Assembly: GCA_918807975.1 (NCBI GenBank)
Contig: OU964919.1
Coordinates: 26,605,824 to 26,669,823, forward strand
Length of the DNA stretch: 64,000 nucleotides
Direction: 5' to 3'
From: Aplidium turbinatum
Taxonomy: Eukaryota > Chordata > Ascidiacea > Aplousobranchia > Polyclinidae
A model generated the notes under the pieces. The model worked only from the letters and a program-made list of their open reading frames with translations, did no database searches and had not been told where the DNA came from. Positions 12,485-23,080 of this stretch are shown here, piece after piece; position 1 is the first letter of the stretch; the number at the start of each line of letters is the position of its first letter. A program made the translations under genes and the position numbers.

Positions 12485-12725
12485 AAAATAGAGATTCCTA
12501 GATATAAACTTAATATGACATTGTGGAGATTAGTGTTCTTGTCAGGTCATCATTACTTTTAAGTAAAGTGCATTTTATTGAGTGGATAGTTAATAGTGGC
12601 GACAGTGAAGCATATGTTATCAATAAACAAGTACCAATTATATGTTACAGACAGGCCTAATGACATCACAACAACACGAACACAAGAACAGTTCTTGAAA
12701 AACCCTTAGTCTCTATCAACATTGA

Positions 12726-12905
12726 TAAAGTTGGCTGCATAGCTGAGTGATGAGAGCGCTGGAACGGCAACCGAAAAGGCACCGGTTCGACACCACTTAT
12801 GAGCATGCGGCTGTGTCTTTGGCAGAAGACTTAAAGTTAAAGGCATGCCTGAAAGAGGACATGAAGAATTGAAGATTGGCTTCCTTGCCTTCCCACCCAC
12901 TTAAT
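12726..12905 (+). repeat. tRNA-derived SINE
   Basis: The head holds an A box in GCATAGCTGAGTGATGAGAG and a perfect-core B box GGTTCGACACC about 45 bases later, the spacing of a tRNA internal promoter. The body continues CGGCTGTGTCTTTGGCAGAA, similar to the G(T)GTCTTTGGCAA-type block seen in many animal tRNA SINEs. No clean cloverleaf forms, so this is a SINE and not a tRNA gene. Confidence 0.6.
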
Positions 12906-13647
12906 CTAAATCTTCAACCACCAGGTGTAAACCTGGATACGACAAAAAAAAACATTGATAAAAAAAAAATGGTCAACAGATAAATGAACATGATCAGTTT
13001 TAACTGACTTAAATTTAGAAAAAATGACAATTTCAAAGTAACAAGAAATTGCTTTTAAACAATCTAATGTCTTGAGTGTTTTTAAAACCAAAACCTGAAT
13101 GAAGTGTGAAGCATGAACTATAAGAATTGGTTATAACGAGTATTGCGGATGCTTCTGTGCTGTACTACAAGCACTTGTGACTTTTGCTCCACAGAATAAA
13201 TATTTTCTCCACCAATATTATTTTAGTTTCGGTGTGAATTTGTGAAAAAATGATTTGTCAATTACTGAATACAGGCTCGGTCTACTAGAACATGGTGGAA
13301 TATGTTTGCTATTTAGAAGAATTTCTAATTGTTACAATTATAGCTATAAAAAACCTGTCATTTTCCCATTTCCAGAAGTACCGGTATGTAAAATAGGAAA
13401 TATTTGCACCTGGACATATTTTTGGCGTGTTTAGCTGGAGATTAGGCATGTTCGTTGAGCAGCATTTATGCAATAGCAATGTAATATACGTAAGACTTTC
13501 CCACTGCATCCTGGAGGTAGTTTCATTCTGCATCAATTGCAAGAGCAGTTTTTAACAAAACAAAAAACTTGTTCCTTGTTTTTTTTTTACCCAAAAAAAA
13601 CTTTTGATTGAGTGCCAAGAAGAGTGTTATGGTGGGCTATGCAATAT
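12906..13647. other. Intronic stretch, nothing recognised
   Basis: No coding similarity or element ends are seen between the SINE and the solo LTR at 13648. Confidence 0.4.
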
Positions 13648-14347
13648 TGTCACAATCAATGTGTGAGGTCTCGCGACGGGCTGCTTTGTATCTTGATCGA
13701 GCGTGCTGTTTTGATTGTAAAATTCTTATGCTATAGGTTATCATCGGTTATTGTCCTCTAGTAACCTTTGATTGCGAGATCTCTATTATGTAAGGTATTT
13801 CCAGAACATTCAGAACAAACCTGGAATGTTCTTTTGTTTTCCACGATTGCCAAATGACGTTTGTCATGACGTCATAAGGATGTTTATCAGTAGATCTGTG
13901 ATTGCAAAATCTTTATTATGTAACGTGTTTTCTAGATCATTCTACTGCTAGGTGCAGATCTAGAAGCTTCTTTAAACCTGCTATAAATAGTGGTGTGAAT
14001 TATGAGATGATTTTATTATGAGTTGATTATTAGAGTTGTATTACGAGTTGGATTATGAGAGTTGTGTTATGAGTTGTGGATTGGTAAAAGGTGCAGAAAT
14101 TATTGTTGATTGAGATTTGAAGTAATTGAATACAAGTAGATGAAAATTGGTGCTGATATAAATTGTGTTCGAAATTAGAGTTATTTGAGAAGCCGTTTGT
14201 TAAAGTCCTTCAAGAACTTTCATTATCATTTCACCAGTAGAACTTATTCGACATTTAATTGACTGCTTTTCGGTTATACCCATTACACTACGTCATTGAA
14301 CCTTTCCAAGTCTTTTTCCTGGTAAGAGATAGAAAGAAACTGTGACA
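13648..14347 (+). mobile_element. Solo LTR, family TGTCACA, copy 1
   Basis: An LTR-retrotransposon fossil. The copy begins TGTCACAATCAATGTG and ends AAGAAACTGTGACA, with TG...CA ends. It is flanked by aatat and aacat (4 of 5 match). It contains a TATAAATAGTGGTG promoter-like box and shares its whole length with copies at 15707 and 29821. No internal coding region adjoins it, as expected for a solo LTR left by recombination. The 5-bp duplications of the family fit Ty3/gypsy or BEL; the clade is not decided. Confidence 0.8.
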
Positions 14348-15382
14348 AACATATCCAGTCTTCGAGTTAATGGAACGTACAGTAGGGTGTTGCAGGCGCC
14401 CCATAAAATTTAAATCTTGGTCTCACCATGCTTACCTTTTTTGTGGTACTGTGTTTAGATCAGTAGACCACAAATATGAAGTTTCATAAATTTTCATCGA
14501 CGTTTACCTCCACCGCCGAGGCCATTTTGAGGACCACTTTTTGAAATTTTTCATGTTTTTTGCCACTAGAGGGCAGTGTATAAGTTTTGCAATATTGGGG
14601 GTACATTTAAAAGATGCCCTATGGTGTTCTGAATTGTTAAAAAAAAAATTGGAGAAATGGGATGAGTATATCCAAAAATATTTTCACTAATTTTTTTCAC
14701 TAATTTTTTGCACAATACTGCTCCTAGTGGTGAAAAGGAAAATTAAAATATCTCAAAAACTACTCATCATATTGTTATGGAACTTGCATGCACCCCCCCA
14801 TTTTCATGGGTAAGGAATTTGATTTTAGCAATATTTTTGCAAAATATTACCACTAGAGGGCGGTAATCCTAATTTTGATCTATTTTCCTGTAAAAAGGCG
14901 ATATTGTTGCATTTCTTGAGCTGTGCTATCTGAAGAATACAATTTCATGACTTGTGCACAACAAAATTTATTCAATTGTAAAGAAACTGCATGCATGCAC
15001 TATATCAGTGGTTCTCAACGGGTTTTGATTTTGTAGGGGGGCGGTATGATTACTTCGGCTTAAGGGGGGCGTTTTGATTATTGGGGGGCATTCTGGTTTA
15101 ACCTATCTACCACCCAGCGTAACGATTCGTCAAAGAGCTTGTATCTTCGTGGTAGCATTTCCTACCTCATACCTTGGTGGAAAAGGGATTCAGCTGTGTT
15201 GTTCTGCTACATACCAAACAGCGAAACCCACTTGACATATCCATAAAAGGTGATCTTCGAATGTTTCTCACTGGCTTTACACCGGATGTGAAGAAACTGG
15301 CACTTTCTCACCAAACCCAAGGTTCACACTGACTACCAGTAGGCCTATACTGTTTTCATGCTCGCAAATAAATATTTGCTTT

Positions 15383-15652
15383 TCATCAAATATAGTTACT
15401 AGTCTCTAAAACAGTTACAGCCTGTTTAACCCTAAAAGGGGGATCATCAAAAGGTCCTTATCCTAATAGAAATATAATTCTATTTGAATAAGGACCTTCT
15501 GAATTTCTTAGAATTCTATTTGAAAAGGTCCTTATTCTAATAGAAATAGAATTCTATTTGAATAGGGACCTTCTGATGATCCCCCTTTTAGGATAAAACA
15601 GGCTGTAGCCTAAAGGTTTTAGAGACTGGTAACTAGTCTATATTTGATGTAA
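15383..15652. repeat. Palindromic repeat inside nested hAT
   Basis: CATCAAATATAGTTACTAGT near 15386 pairs with ACTAGTCTATATTTGATG near 15651. Inside this, GGGGGATCATCA pairs with TGATGATCCCCC, and AAGGTCCTTAT and TTCTATTTGAATA motifs alternate in both senses. It is a foldback of about 270 bp without target duplications that I could define. Confidence 0.6.
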
Positions 15653-15706
15653 TTCGCTCTTCTTGGCTTTTTGGATGGCATTGAGCACTTTTTGTAGTAT
15701 TGTTTT

Positions 15707-16394
15707 TGTCACAATCAAGGTGCAAATGCCTCGCGATGGCTTGCTTTGTATCTTCAACGAATGTGCTATTTTCATTATGGAATTCTGGTGCGTTGTGTTA
15801 TTATCGGTTATGACCTGAAGTAACCTCTGATTGAGAAATTTGTATTATGTAACGTATTTCTAGAATCATCTGTAAGCATGCAAATCTAGAAGGTTCTGTT
15901 GTTTTTCATGATTTCTGAGCGTCGTTTGTCATGACGTCATAAGGTTGTTTATCAGTAAATGTCCGATTGCGAAATCGTTATTATGTAAGAATCTTCTTGC
16001 GAACGTGACCTTCTAGAGACTTCTGTTGTTTACCTTTTAAATGCTACGTGACCGAACAATGGTTCTTTATGATGTAACCTTCTCGAAGTTACTGGACTAA
16101 ACAGCCAACTATAAATAGTGGTGTAGTTTGTATTTCTGATGATTCTGAGATTATTATGGTGTTTATTATAAGTTGATTATGAGAGTTGTGCTATGAGTTG
16201 TGGATGGGTAGTTGATGCAGAAATTAGAGTTATTTGAGAAGCCGTTCGTTAAAGTTCTTCAAGAAGTCAGATTATCATTTCACTAGTAGAATTATTCGAC
16301 ATTTAATTGACTGCTTTTCGGTTGACCCATTAAACTACGTCATTGAACCTTTCCAAGTCTTTTTCCTGGTAAGAGATAGAAAGAAATCGTGACA
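15707..16394 (+). mobile_element. Solo LTR, family TGTCACA, copy 2
   Basis: A solo LTR fossil with ends TGTCACAATCAAGG and GAAATCGTGACA and a perfect 5-bp duplication, GTTTT, on both sides. It matches copies 1 and 3 over its whole length and has the TATAAATAGTGGTGTAG promoter-like box. It lies inside the hAT at 15006-16497, so it is younger than that insertion. Confidence 0.88.
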
Positions 16395-16616
16395 GTTTTA
16401 TATTCGCTTTTCGTAATTAATCGTTTTTGTTGATGGGCGGTAACATTTTGCCAGTTCATGAAGGGGGCGTTGGGCCAAAAAAGGTTGAGAAACACTGCAC
16501 TATACCAATAAATCCAAACAGGCATTGTGAATCTTAGTTAACACAATTTCCGCAAAGGCAGTTTTGCATCTTCATTGTGTTGATAAATGACGTTTTCTAT
16601 GATGTGGTATCTTTCT

Positions 16617-17629
16617 TCAATCCTCCTCCAATACTTGAATATAGTTTTGCAGATTTTTTTCTTGTTTTGCTAGATGAAGAAGGTCGGATACCAGTTTTAC
16701 CCCTCTCTCTGCTGAATCATTGCAGACTCTGAGTGCACTTATGATACCATTAGCAGAAGCATAGCCATCATCTATTTCCCACTCTTTCGGGTGTTTGGCA
16801 AGAAAAGTTGTTGAAATGTGCAAAAGTTCAAAAAACATTTTGCTGCTGGCATTTGCATAGGAGCACAATGACAATGAGTTATCATTAACAATATCTGGCA
16901 GCTCTGGCTTTCCGTATCCATTACCAAACCTGTTTGTAACCTGGCCATCGAAACTTGCATTTAAATGCAACAGAGTTCCAGCCAAAGCTTCCTTTTCATC
17001 CATAGTGACTTGTTCGTCCCATAGAGCTAAGGGGAGCAGTTCCTCACAGTCCCCAGTTACATACCATGTGTGCCTACCTAAAGCTTTTAAAGCAGCAACA
17101 GTGCAACACTGATATTGTCTACTGCAGCATAGCTTTTGATGTTACTTACCACTCTACCAGTTGCAAATCTTCTCGGGGTGCTGATGCAGCAATTGGACAG
17201 TTGAACCACCATCCATTAAATTAATACAAAAGTGCAAAAGTCAACAAATCACTCTTTGTTTTGTATTTGTGGCTTGGAAATGATTCCTTGTGGTAGAAAG
17301 TCTTGCAGCATTATTATCTTATAGCAATAGAGCTGCTTTCCCATCCACCTTGCTCGATGGACTGTACCACATTTCATGAAGTTGAACTGTCCACTGTTGA
17401 TTCCAATGTACATCGCCATCAGGTTTAAAAGTTCTTTGTAGTTACCCCTCTGATAATTTTGCATATCTCTCTCAAAATTTATAAGTGCTTCCATTTTTCT
17501 GCTTTGAGTTGTTACAAATTCTCCCAACTCTTGAGGATCTTTGTTGTGCAGTACAGCTGCAGCATGTGGGGTTGCATCAATTTTTTTGAATAGTTCAATG
17601 TCTGGAGATCTTGACATTTCGATTTTCAC
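16617..17629 (-). pseudogene. hAT-like transposase C-terminal half, left arm
   Basis: Two minus-strand frames (17249-17629 and 16617-17003) encode consecutive parts of one protein. The first includes NFMKCGTVHRARWMGKQLYC, matching the (G)xxHRARWMGKxIY signature of a transposon protein family common in invertebrate genomes. The second includes NDSAERGVKLVSDLLHLAKQ, the conserved C-terminal block of that family. Frameshifts between the blocks and the missing N-terminal half make it non-functional. The right arm (17790-18685) carries a near-identical copy on the other strand. The superfamily is inferred as hAT-like from the 8-bp duplication and TAGGGTG ends; family membership alone does not prove it. 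Confidence 0.7.
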
Positions 17630-17789
17630 GGCATTGAACTATTCAAAAGATTCCGGAACAAAGGATTCAATGCAACCCATCCTGATGCACACTGTCAGTT
17701 TTTGTTTTATGTATGTTTCGGCGTTTCGCATCCAAACAAAAATAAAATGACCATCCATCCATGTACTGCACACCAAAGATCCTCAAGAG

Positions 17790-18685
17790 TTGGGAGAATT
17801 TGTAACAACTCAAAGAAAAATGGAAGCACTTATAAATTTTGAGAGAGATATGCAAAATTATCAGAGGGGTAACTACCGTAACTACAAAGAACTTTTAGAC
17901 CTGATGGTGATGTACATTGGAATCAACAGTGGACAGTTCAACTTCATGAAATGTGGTACAGTCCATCGAGCAAGGTGGATGGGAAAGCAGCTCTATTGCT
18001 ATATAAGATAGTAATGCTGCAAGACTTTCTACCACAAGGAATCATTTCCAAGTCACAAATACAAAACATACAAAACATATAATTTAATGGATGGTGGTTC
18101 AACTGTCCAATTGCTGCATCAGCACCCCGCGAAGATTTGCAACTGGTAAGTGACATCAAAAGCTATGCTGCAGTAGACAAAACTATCAGTGTTGCTGCTT
18201 TAAAAGCTTTAGGTAGGCACACATGGTATGCAACTGGGCAGCTGATCCCCTTAGCTCTATGGGACAAACAAGTCACTATGGATGAAAAGGAAGCTTTGGC
18301 TGGAACTCTGTTGCATTTAAATGCAAGTTTCGATGGCCAGGTTACAAACAGGTTTGGTAATGGATACGGAAAGCTAGAGTTGCCAGACATTGTTAATGAT
18401 AACTCATTGTCATTGTGCTCCTATGCAAGTGCCAGCAGCAAAATGTTTTTTGAACTTTTGCACATTTCAACAACTTTTCTTGCCAAACACCCGAAAGAGT
18501 GGGAAATAGATGATGGCTATGCTTCTGCTAATGGTATCATAAGTGCACTCAGAGTCTGCAATGATTCAGCAGAGAGAGGGGTAAAACTGGTATCCGACTT
18601 TCTTCATCTAGCAAAACAGGAAAAAAATCTGCAAAACTATATTCAAGTGGTGGAGGAGAATCGAAGGAAGGATACCACATCTTAG
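17790..18685 (+). pseudogene. hAT-like transposase C-terminal half, right arm
   Basis: The mirror copy of the left-arm gene. 17790-18011 encodes the HRARWMGKQLYC block and 18137-18685 encodes a longer open frame of 182 codons. That frame includes AVDKTISVAALKALGRHTWY, LIPLALWDKQVT and the NDSAERGVKLVSDFLHLAKQ block. Part of the sequence between the blocks is out of frame. The second frame is open through its natural stop just after the DRRK-like end of the family. The few differences from the left arm suggest that the inverted duplication is fairly young or that the arms have undergone gene conversion. Confidence 0.7.
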
Positions 18686-19397
18686 AAAACGTCGTTTATC
18701 AACACAATGAAGATGTACAACTGCCTTTGCGGAAATTGTGTTGACTAAGACTCACATTGCCTGTTTGGATTTATTGATATAGACATAGTGCATGCATGCA
18801 GTTTCTTTACAATTGAATACATTTTGTTGTGCATAAGTCATGAAATTGTATTCTTCAGATAGCACAGCTCAAGAAATGCAACAATATCGCCTTTTTACGG
18901 GAAAACAGATCAAAATTAGGAATACCGCCCTCTAGTGGTAATATTTTGCAAAAATATTGCTAAAATCAAATTCCTTATCTACGAAAATGGGGGGGTGCAT
19001 GCAAGTTCCATAACAATATGATGAGTAGTTTTTAAGATATTTTAATTTTTCTTTTCGCCACTAGGAGCAGTATTGTGCAAAAAATTAGTGACAAAACTTG
19101 AATATTTCTGGATATACTTATCCCATTTCCCCAATTTTTTTTTTAACAATTCAGAACATCATAGGGCATCTTTTAAATATACCCCCAATATTGCAAAACT
19201 TATGCACTGCCCTCTAGTGGCAAAAAATATGAAAAATTTCAAAAAATGGTCCTCAAAATGGCCTCGGCGGTGGAGGTAAACGTCGATGAAAATTTATGAA
19301 ACTTCATATTTGTGGTCTACTGATCTAAACACAGTACCACAAAAAAGGTAAGCAAAATCCGAGAGGGTCGGGGCGCCTGCAACACCCTAACGTACAG

Positions 19398-21091
19398 TCC
19401 AAAGTTTAAAGTGACCATTAGTGTTCGTGTAGGGTCAGCATTGAGTCTGTTGTTGTTTGCTTGTCACTGCGTCCTTCTAAGTGTTTTTGAAGAAGAGTAA
19501 CAGCACCTTTATGTTTCCCAATCATTGTAGGAGCTTCATCTGTTGTCACCAAAACCAATTTTGAAAGATCGAGAGTCATGCCCTCAATGCACAGCATCAA
19601 TGCTTTCAAAATATCTTCTCTTGTTGTAGTATCATTCATAGGAACCAATTTCACAAAATCTTATACAGTGTTAAAATTTGAAGTGACTCCAAGCGCAAAT
19701 ATCGCAAGCTGAGCTGTGTCCGTGCTATCAGTGCTGTCATCAATGGCTATCGAACAATATTGCAAATTTTTAAAGCAATTTTGTTGACAAGTTTTCATCT
19801 TCTGACATTTCTTCTATTCGTCGGGTGACCGTTTTAGCAGAAAAGCTAAGATTTGAAAACTTTTTTTTGAAGACAAATGACTTTGACAACGATAATCAGA
19901 CTGTCTTTTATGAATTCACCATCAGAAAGGCTTCTTGTTTTTTGCAATTAATTTCGTCACCTCATTTTGCACCTCATAACCAATGCTCTGTTGTTGAAAC
20001 ATACTACTCTGTTTCCAAACTGAATTTAAGGCAGTTAATTTTATCTTGTCTCGTTTGGCCACTATACTTCGAAAAGTAAGAATGCTCTGTCTCACAATGA
20101 TGCTAGATGCTATAATCCTTGCTGACAGCAACACATTTATTGCAAATTAAGCATGTAGATTCGCCGAAGTGTAATATAAAAAACTATTTCTCCGTCCACA
20201 TATCATTAAAATCTCGGCACTTGGCAGCAACCTTTTTACGTTTTGCTAACATCCTAGGCTGCCTAAAAATTTATATACAGACTTTATATTTAGGCTAGTT
20301 ATTGTTTTAACGACACTGTGTGACTGTATATGTATAGAACTTCATTGTACTGTTTTGTTTTAACGACGTAACACATTTCTTAACAGACTAACTACTTATA
20401 ATACAATCAAACAGCTTTATTCTACTAGTGTTATGCCTAGTGTACAGCCTCACTCAGTCATCAGACTAACTACTGTTTGCACTCTACCAATACAGTAGTC
20501 TCCACTTAACAACCCCAAGTTGGTCCGGTCCGGAATTACTGAATGCATGAGAGTGGCAAAAATCATCTCTCACATAATAGGCCCACCGGTTGTATAAGCT
20601 CAAAATCGTCGGGCCCGGAGGTAGGCTTAATAAGCGGGGACTATGTACTTAAAAACTAAAACTTCCAACATGACTAACTACAGTGCCAGGGATGCTCTCA
20701 CAGCTAGTTATACTCTCAATAGCTTTCACGTTTCATACATTTTCTATTTTTACTTTTTATTGTTAACCTTATTGTCTATGACTTCATAATAATCATACAT
20801 GAAACGGCTCAGTAAGTTTAACCACAAAGCTACTAAGCATTCCAAAATGTAACGGAATGCTTCCACTCTCACTAATGCACTTGCACATGTCTGCAAACAC
20901 ACACACTTATTATTACTCCATTGCATGGCATTTCCCTTATTGCCTAATTTCATAGCTTTATCACCTGATAAGATAAAATTACAAATGAGTCAGCGAGCTG
21001 TGCTCTTTTAATAACTAACGAGATGTTTCGGGCCGGATGATTTTGCTTGATGGGCCGGACCCGGCCGTGGGCGGTAGGTTACCGACCCCTG
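19398..21091 (-). mobile_element. Decayed hAT transposon with transposase relic
   Basis: The right end, TAGGTTACCGACCCCTG, is the 5' terminus of a hAT read on the minus strand (CAGGGGTCGGTAACC). The left end is missing next to the palindromic element. The coding relic runs leftward. 19922-20134 carries an N-terminal block with SVWKQSSMFQQQSIGYEVQ. 19418-19654 carries SKLVLVTTDEAPTMIGKHKG, the first catalytic-Asp region of hAT transposases (normally VTTDGAPAM). Stops and frameshifts separate the blocks and the dimerisation domain is absent. A small pogo-like MITE at 20491-20647 interrupts it. The ends resemble those of the element at 44739. Confidence 0.7.
20491..20647. mobile_element. pogo/Tigger-like MITE
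   Basis: The left end TACAGTAGTCTCCACTTAA and the right end TTAATAAGCGGGGACTATGTA are imperfect inverted repeats of the CAGTAGTCCCC type known from Tigger/pogo elements, bounded by TA. It is 157 bp with no coding capacity. Confidence 0.6.
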
Positions 21092-21299
21092 TTGTAAATG
21101 ATAGCATTCATGACCCAATCAGAAGAAACAAAAAATTAGATCCAAATGCTGATTTCTTGCAATAAAGTCTAGTTTTATAGCATACCTTACCACATTTTAC
21201 ATGCTGTATGCTTCATGTGATAACTTACATAACCACATTTTGGTTTTGGGCATTAAACAACATAAATATTCCTCAATTTACTGCAAGTTGTACTGCGTT

Positions 21300-21697
21300 A
21301 ACTTTGTTTAAATTGTTGCATATATGTGATCATGTATCGCACTATCAAGGCGATTTCATCATCTAAAAATTCAAAAATTGATTTTCAAAAGCTAAAATTT
21401 AGACTACAAAAGGACCAGTGTATTTCTTAGAAAATAATTTTTTATGGAACGATTAAAATGAAATTTAAGATACGTGCAAATTTATACATTCAGTATAAAT
21501 ACGTTTTCTTCAAAATTGTTAGATGCAGGGCCATTTTTGAGATCAAAATTCATCATATTTTTCGGCTATAGGTAAATTTGACCCAAAGGAGCTAAAATCT
21601 AAACAAGGTATTTTTTCATAAAACCACCGCAAATAAAAAAGATACAAGTCATCGGGACCAAGTTTCATTTTTTTTCATGGCACCCGCCACACCCTAA
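21300..21697. mobile_element. Terminal fragment of a TAGGGTG-type hAT-like element
   Basis: The stretch ends ATGGCACCCGCCACACCCTA. That terminus resembles the CAACACCCTA end of the palindromic element at 14383-19389, and it has a similar AT-rich subterminal region. No matching left end or duplicate of the following acgatcag is visible. It ends about 20 bp from exon 21716-21871. Confidence 0.45.
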
Positions 21698-21715
21698 CGA
21701 TCAGCTAAAACTTAC

Positions 21716-21871
21716 CATGTGTAATCCAGGTGAACTTCCTTTGGATGTGTCAGCCAACCCACTGGAAATAACCCGGATGTTAGTTCCAATGTCATGTAAC
21801 CTTCCTTTTGAAGCAAAATTTGATTCCACCTCTTTTAAACGACGATGATATGAATCAAGCTTCTTTTGTAA
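21716..21871 (-). CDS. TMCC: TMCC homologue, exon encoding the LQKKL coiled-coil end
   Basis: This 156-bp phase 0-0 exon (52 codons) has a pyrimidine-rich acceptor, ctttcgtttag, and a strong donor, ATG|GTAAGT. It begins LQKKLDSYHRRLKEVES, the conserved LQKKLxxYxxxLKExE motif that ends the first coiled coil in TMCC proteins. It continues into a less conserved Gly/Ser-rich stretch (ISSGLADTSKGSSPGLHM) at the place where vertebrate TMCC proteins also have a Gly/Ser-rich linker. The intron upstream is about 18.7 kb and the one downstream about 10.1 kb. A TAGGGTG-type transposon end lies at about 21697, roughly 20 bp beyond the donor, so intronic repeats crowd the exon border closely. Confidence 0.9.
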
Positions 21872-22319
21872 CTAAACGAAAGCAAGGTTTGCATGAAAAG
21901 AGCACTGGTAGAATAGGTAAAAACACAGCGAAACTTAGGAAAAGGGGGTGAGTCTATATGCAACGTTATTCCTAAATTTAGAAAAAGGGGGTGAGTATAT
22001 ATGCAACGTTAGCCCTAAATTTAGGTTACAATAGAATATTTTGAAACCTCTCATATAATTTTTTTGAAATTTCCATCCAAAAAGTACCTACTCCTAGCCG
22101 GAAAATTACCTTTTAGAAGAAGGTAAGAAGAGTTAAGTTAATACGTTTTTCAAATTCACAACTATAAACAGAGTTACCGGTGCACTATTTTCAGCTACTT
22201 TCAACTTTTTGGACAATTAGTGTTAAAAAACGCTCTTGCGCATCATGAAAGGAAACCTTAAATTGATACTTCGTAAAACTAAGTTGACACAGTTTTAAAG
22301 ACACAATAACAACAAAATA

Positions 22320-22480
22320 CACGCATGTTTTTCTCGGCAGTCGAGTGTAGCAAGAGTTGACAGTGATAGACACTTGTTTCATCCACGAGGTTAGGCTCAT
22401 CAGTATTGCACCACTAATTCATGCCACATAGTTCTCAACAGGTCAGTCAATTAAATTCTTACCTTTGTGCAAAGAAAACA
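22320..22480 (-). repeat. Retrozyme-like repeat fragment with decayed hammerhead
   Basis: Similar over its length to the minus-oriented arm at 62050-62230: TTTCTCGGCAGTCGAGTGTAG, the hammerhead region, then ATTCTTACCTTTGTGCAAAGA. It is a single partial unit with no tandem copy. It lies directly upstream of the LINE relic that starts near 22450. Confidence 0.65.
22362..22411 (-). ncRNA. Decayed type I hammerhead ribozyme
   Basis: On the minus strand the core CTGATGA, GAAA and the GTC cleavage triplet are all present. Stem III keeps the AC/GT pairs closing a 4-base loop. Stem I is broken by mismatches (GCAATA against TATCAC) and stem II is weak (GCCT against GGAT). It is probably inactive or slow. 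Confidence 0.6.
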
Positions 22481-23080
22481 ATTAAACTAACTGTCACCAA
22501 GGATTATACACTGTTGAGAAGGAGCAATCTTCCTGGCATCAGCACTACTGGACTACTGACTATATGCCACTCTGCAGGCACATTTGCCACTCTGCCAGAT
22601 ATGCAAAATCCGGGGCCACCTGACATCAAAGTGCCCAACCAAAAGACAACGAACCTAGGCCGATACACTTCCAAACTGACCAGAAAACGGGCGCTTGCGA
22701 GGAGATCAAAACGCTCACTAGACAGAAGCAATGAATGCTTCTGCCAAAGGTCGGAGGCCGCTTTCCTTGCAAGGAACTCGCAGGGCAGCGCATGGTCACC
22801 CGTTTCCACGCTTAAAATGAGGAAAACGTACGACTCAGAGTCGTCGCCCACCAAACAGATTACTTGCTCTGTTTCCTGGTCATCAGGCTTTCACAAGCCT
22901 GATTGCGGAACTGCATGACCAATATTCCTAAAAAAAAACAAAAAAACAACAGGGCAAAGAAGCGTAAAAGCTCCACCACGAGCAATGATGGCTCTACATC
23001 TCTCTCTACATCATGGGCCGTGGAGGGAAACGCAACCACAAAACCCCCGTGCAAAGCAGCCTTTCTTCAGCTGCCAATAA

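Larger units (their letters stand above)
15006..16497. mobile_element. Nonautonomous hAT nested in the palindromic element
   Basis: The ends CAGTGGTTCTCAACGGG and AAGGTTGAGAAACACTG are classic hAT inverted repeats. The flanking 8 bases are cactatat and cactatac (7 of 8). GGGGGGCG-type runs lie near both ends. It interrupts only the left arm of the palindrome, so it inserted after the inverted duplication. It contains the solo LTR at 15707 and an internal inverted repeat at 15383-15652. Confidence 0.88.
14383..19389. mobile_element. Giant palindromic hAT-like element
   Basis: Both outer ends are the same transposon end: TAGGGTGTTGCAGGCGCC on the left and GGCGCCTGCAACACCCTA on the right. A perfect 8-bp duplication, ACGTACAG, flanks it (14375-14382 and 19390-19397). 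Two arms of about 1.65 kb, 14383-17557 (minus a nested 1.5-kb hAT) and about 17761-19389, are inverted copies around a spacer of about 200 bp. Each arm carries the C-terminal half of a transposase-like protein reading outward from the centre. The structure implies inverted duplication of one element half followed by transposition as a unit. RNA reading through it would form a hairpin of more than 1.5 kb. Confidence 0.88.

Noticed and set aside
12726-12797. Functional tRNA gene
   Set aside because: A and B boxes are present, but no acceptor or anticodon stem forms; a SINE fits better.
22421-22918. 165-codon frame as a host gene
   Set aside because: It begins inside a retrozyme-like fragment and leads into LINE relic sequence; better explained as part of that relic.
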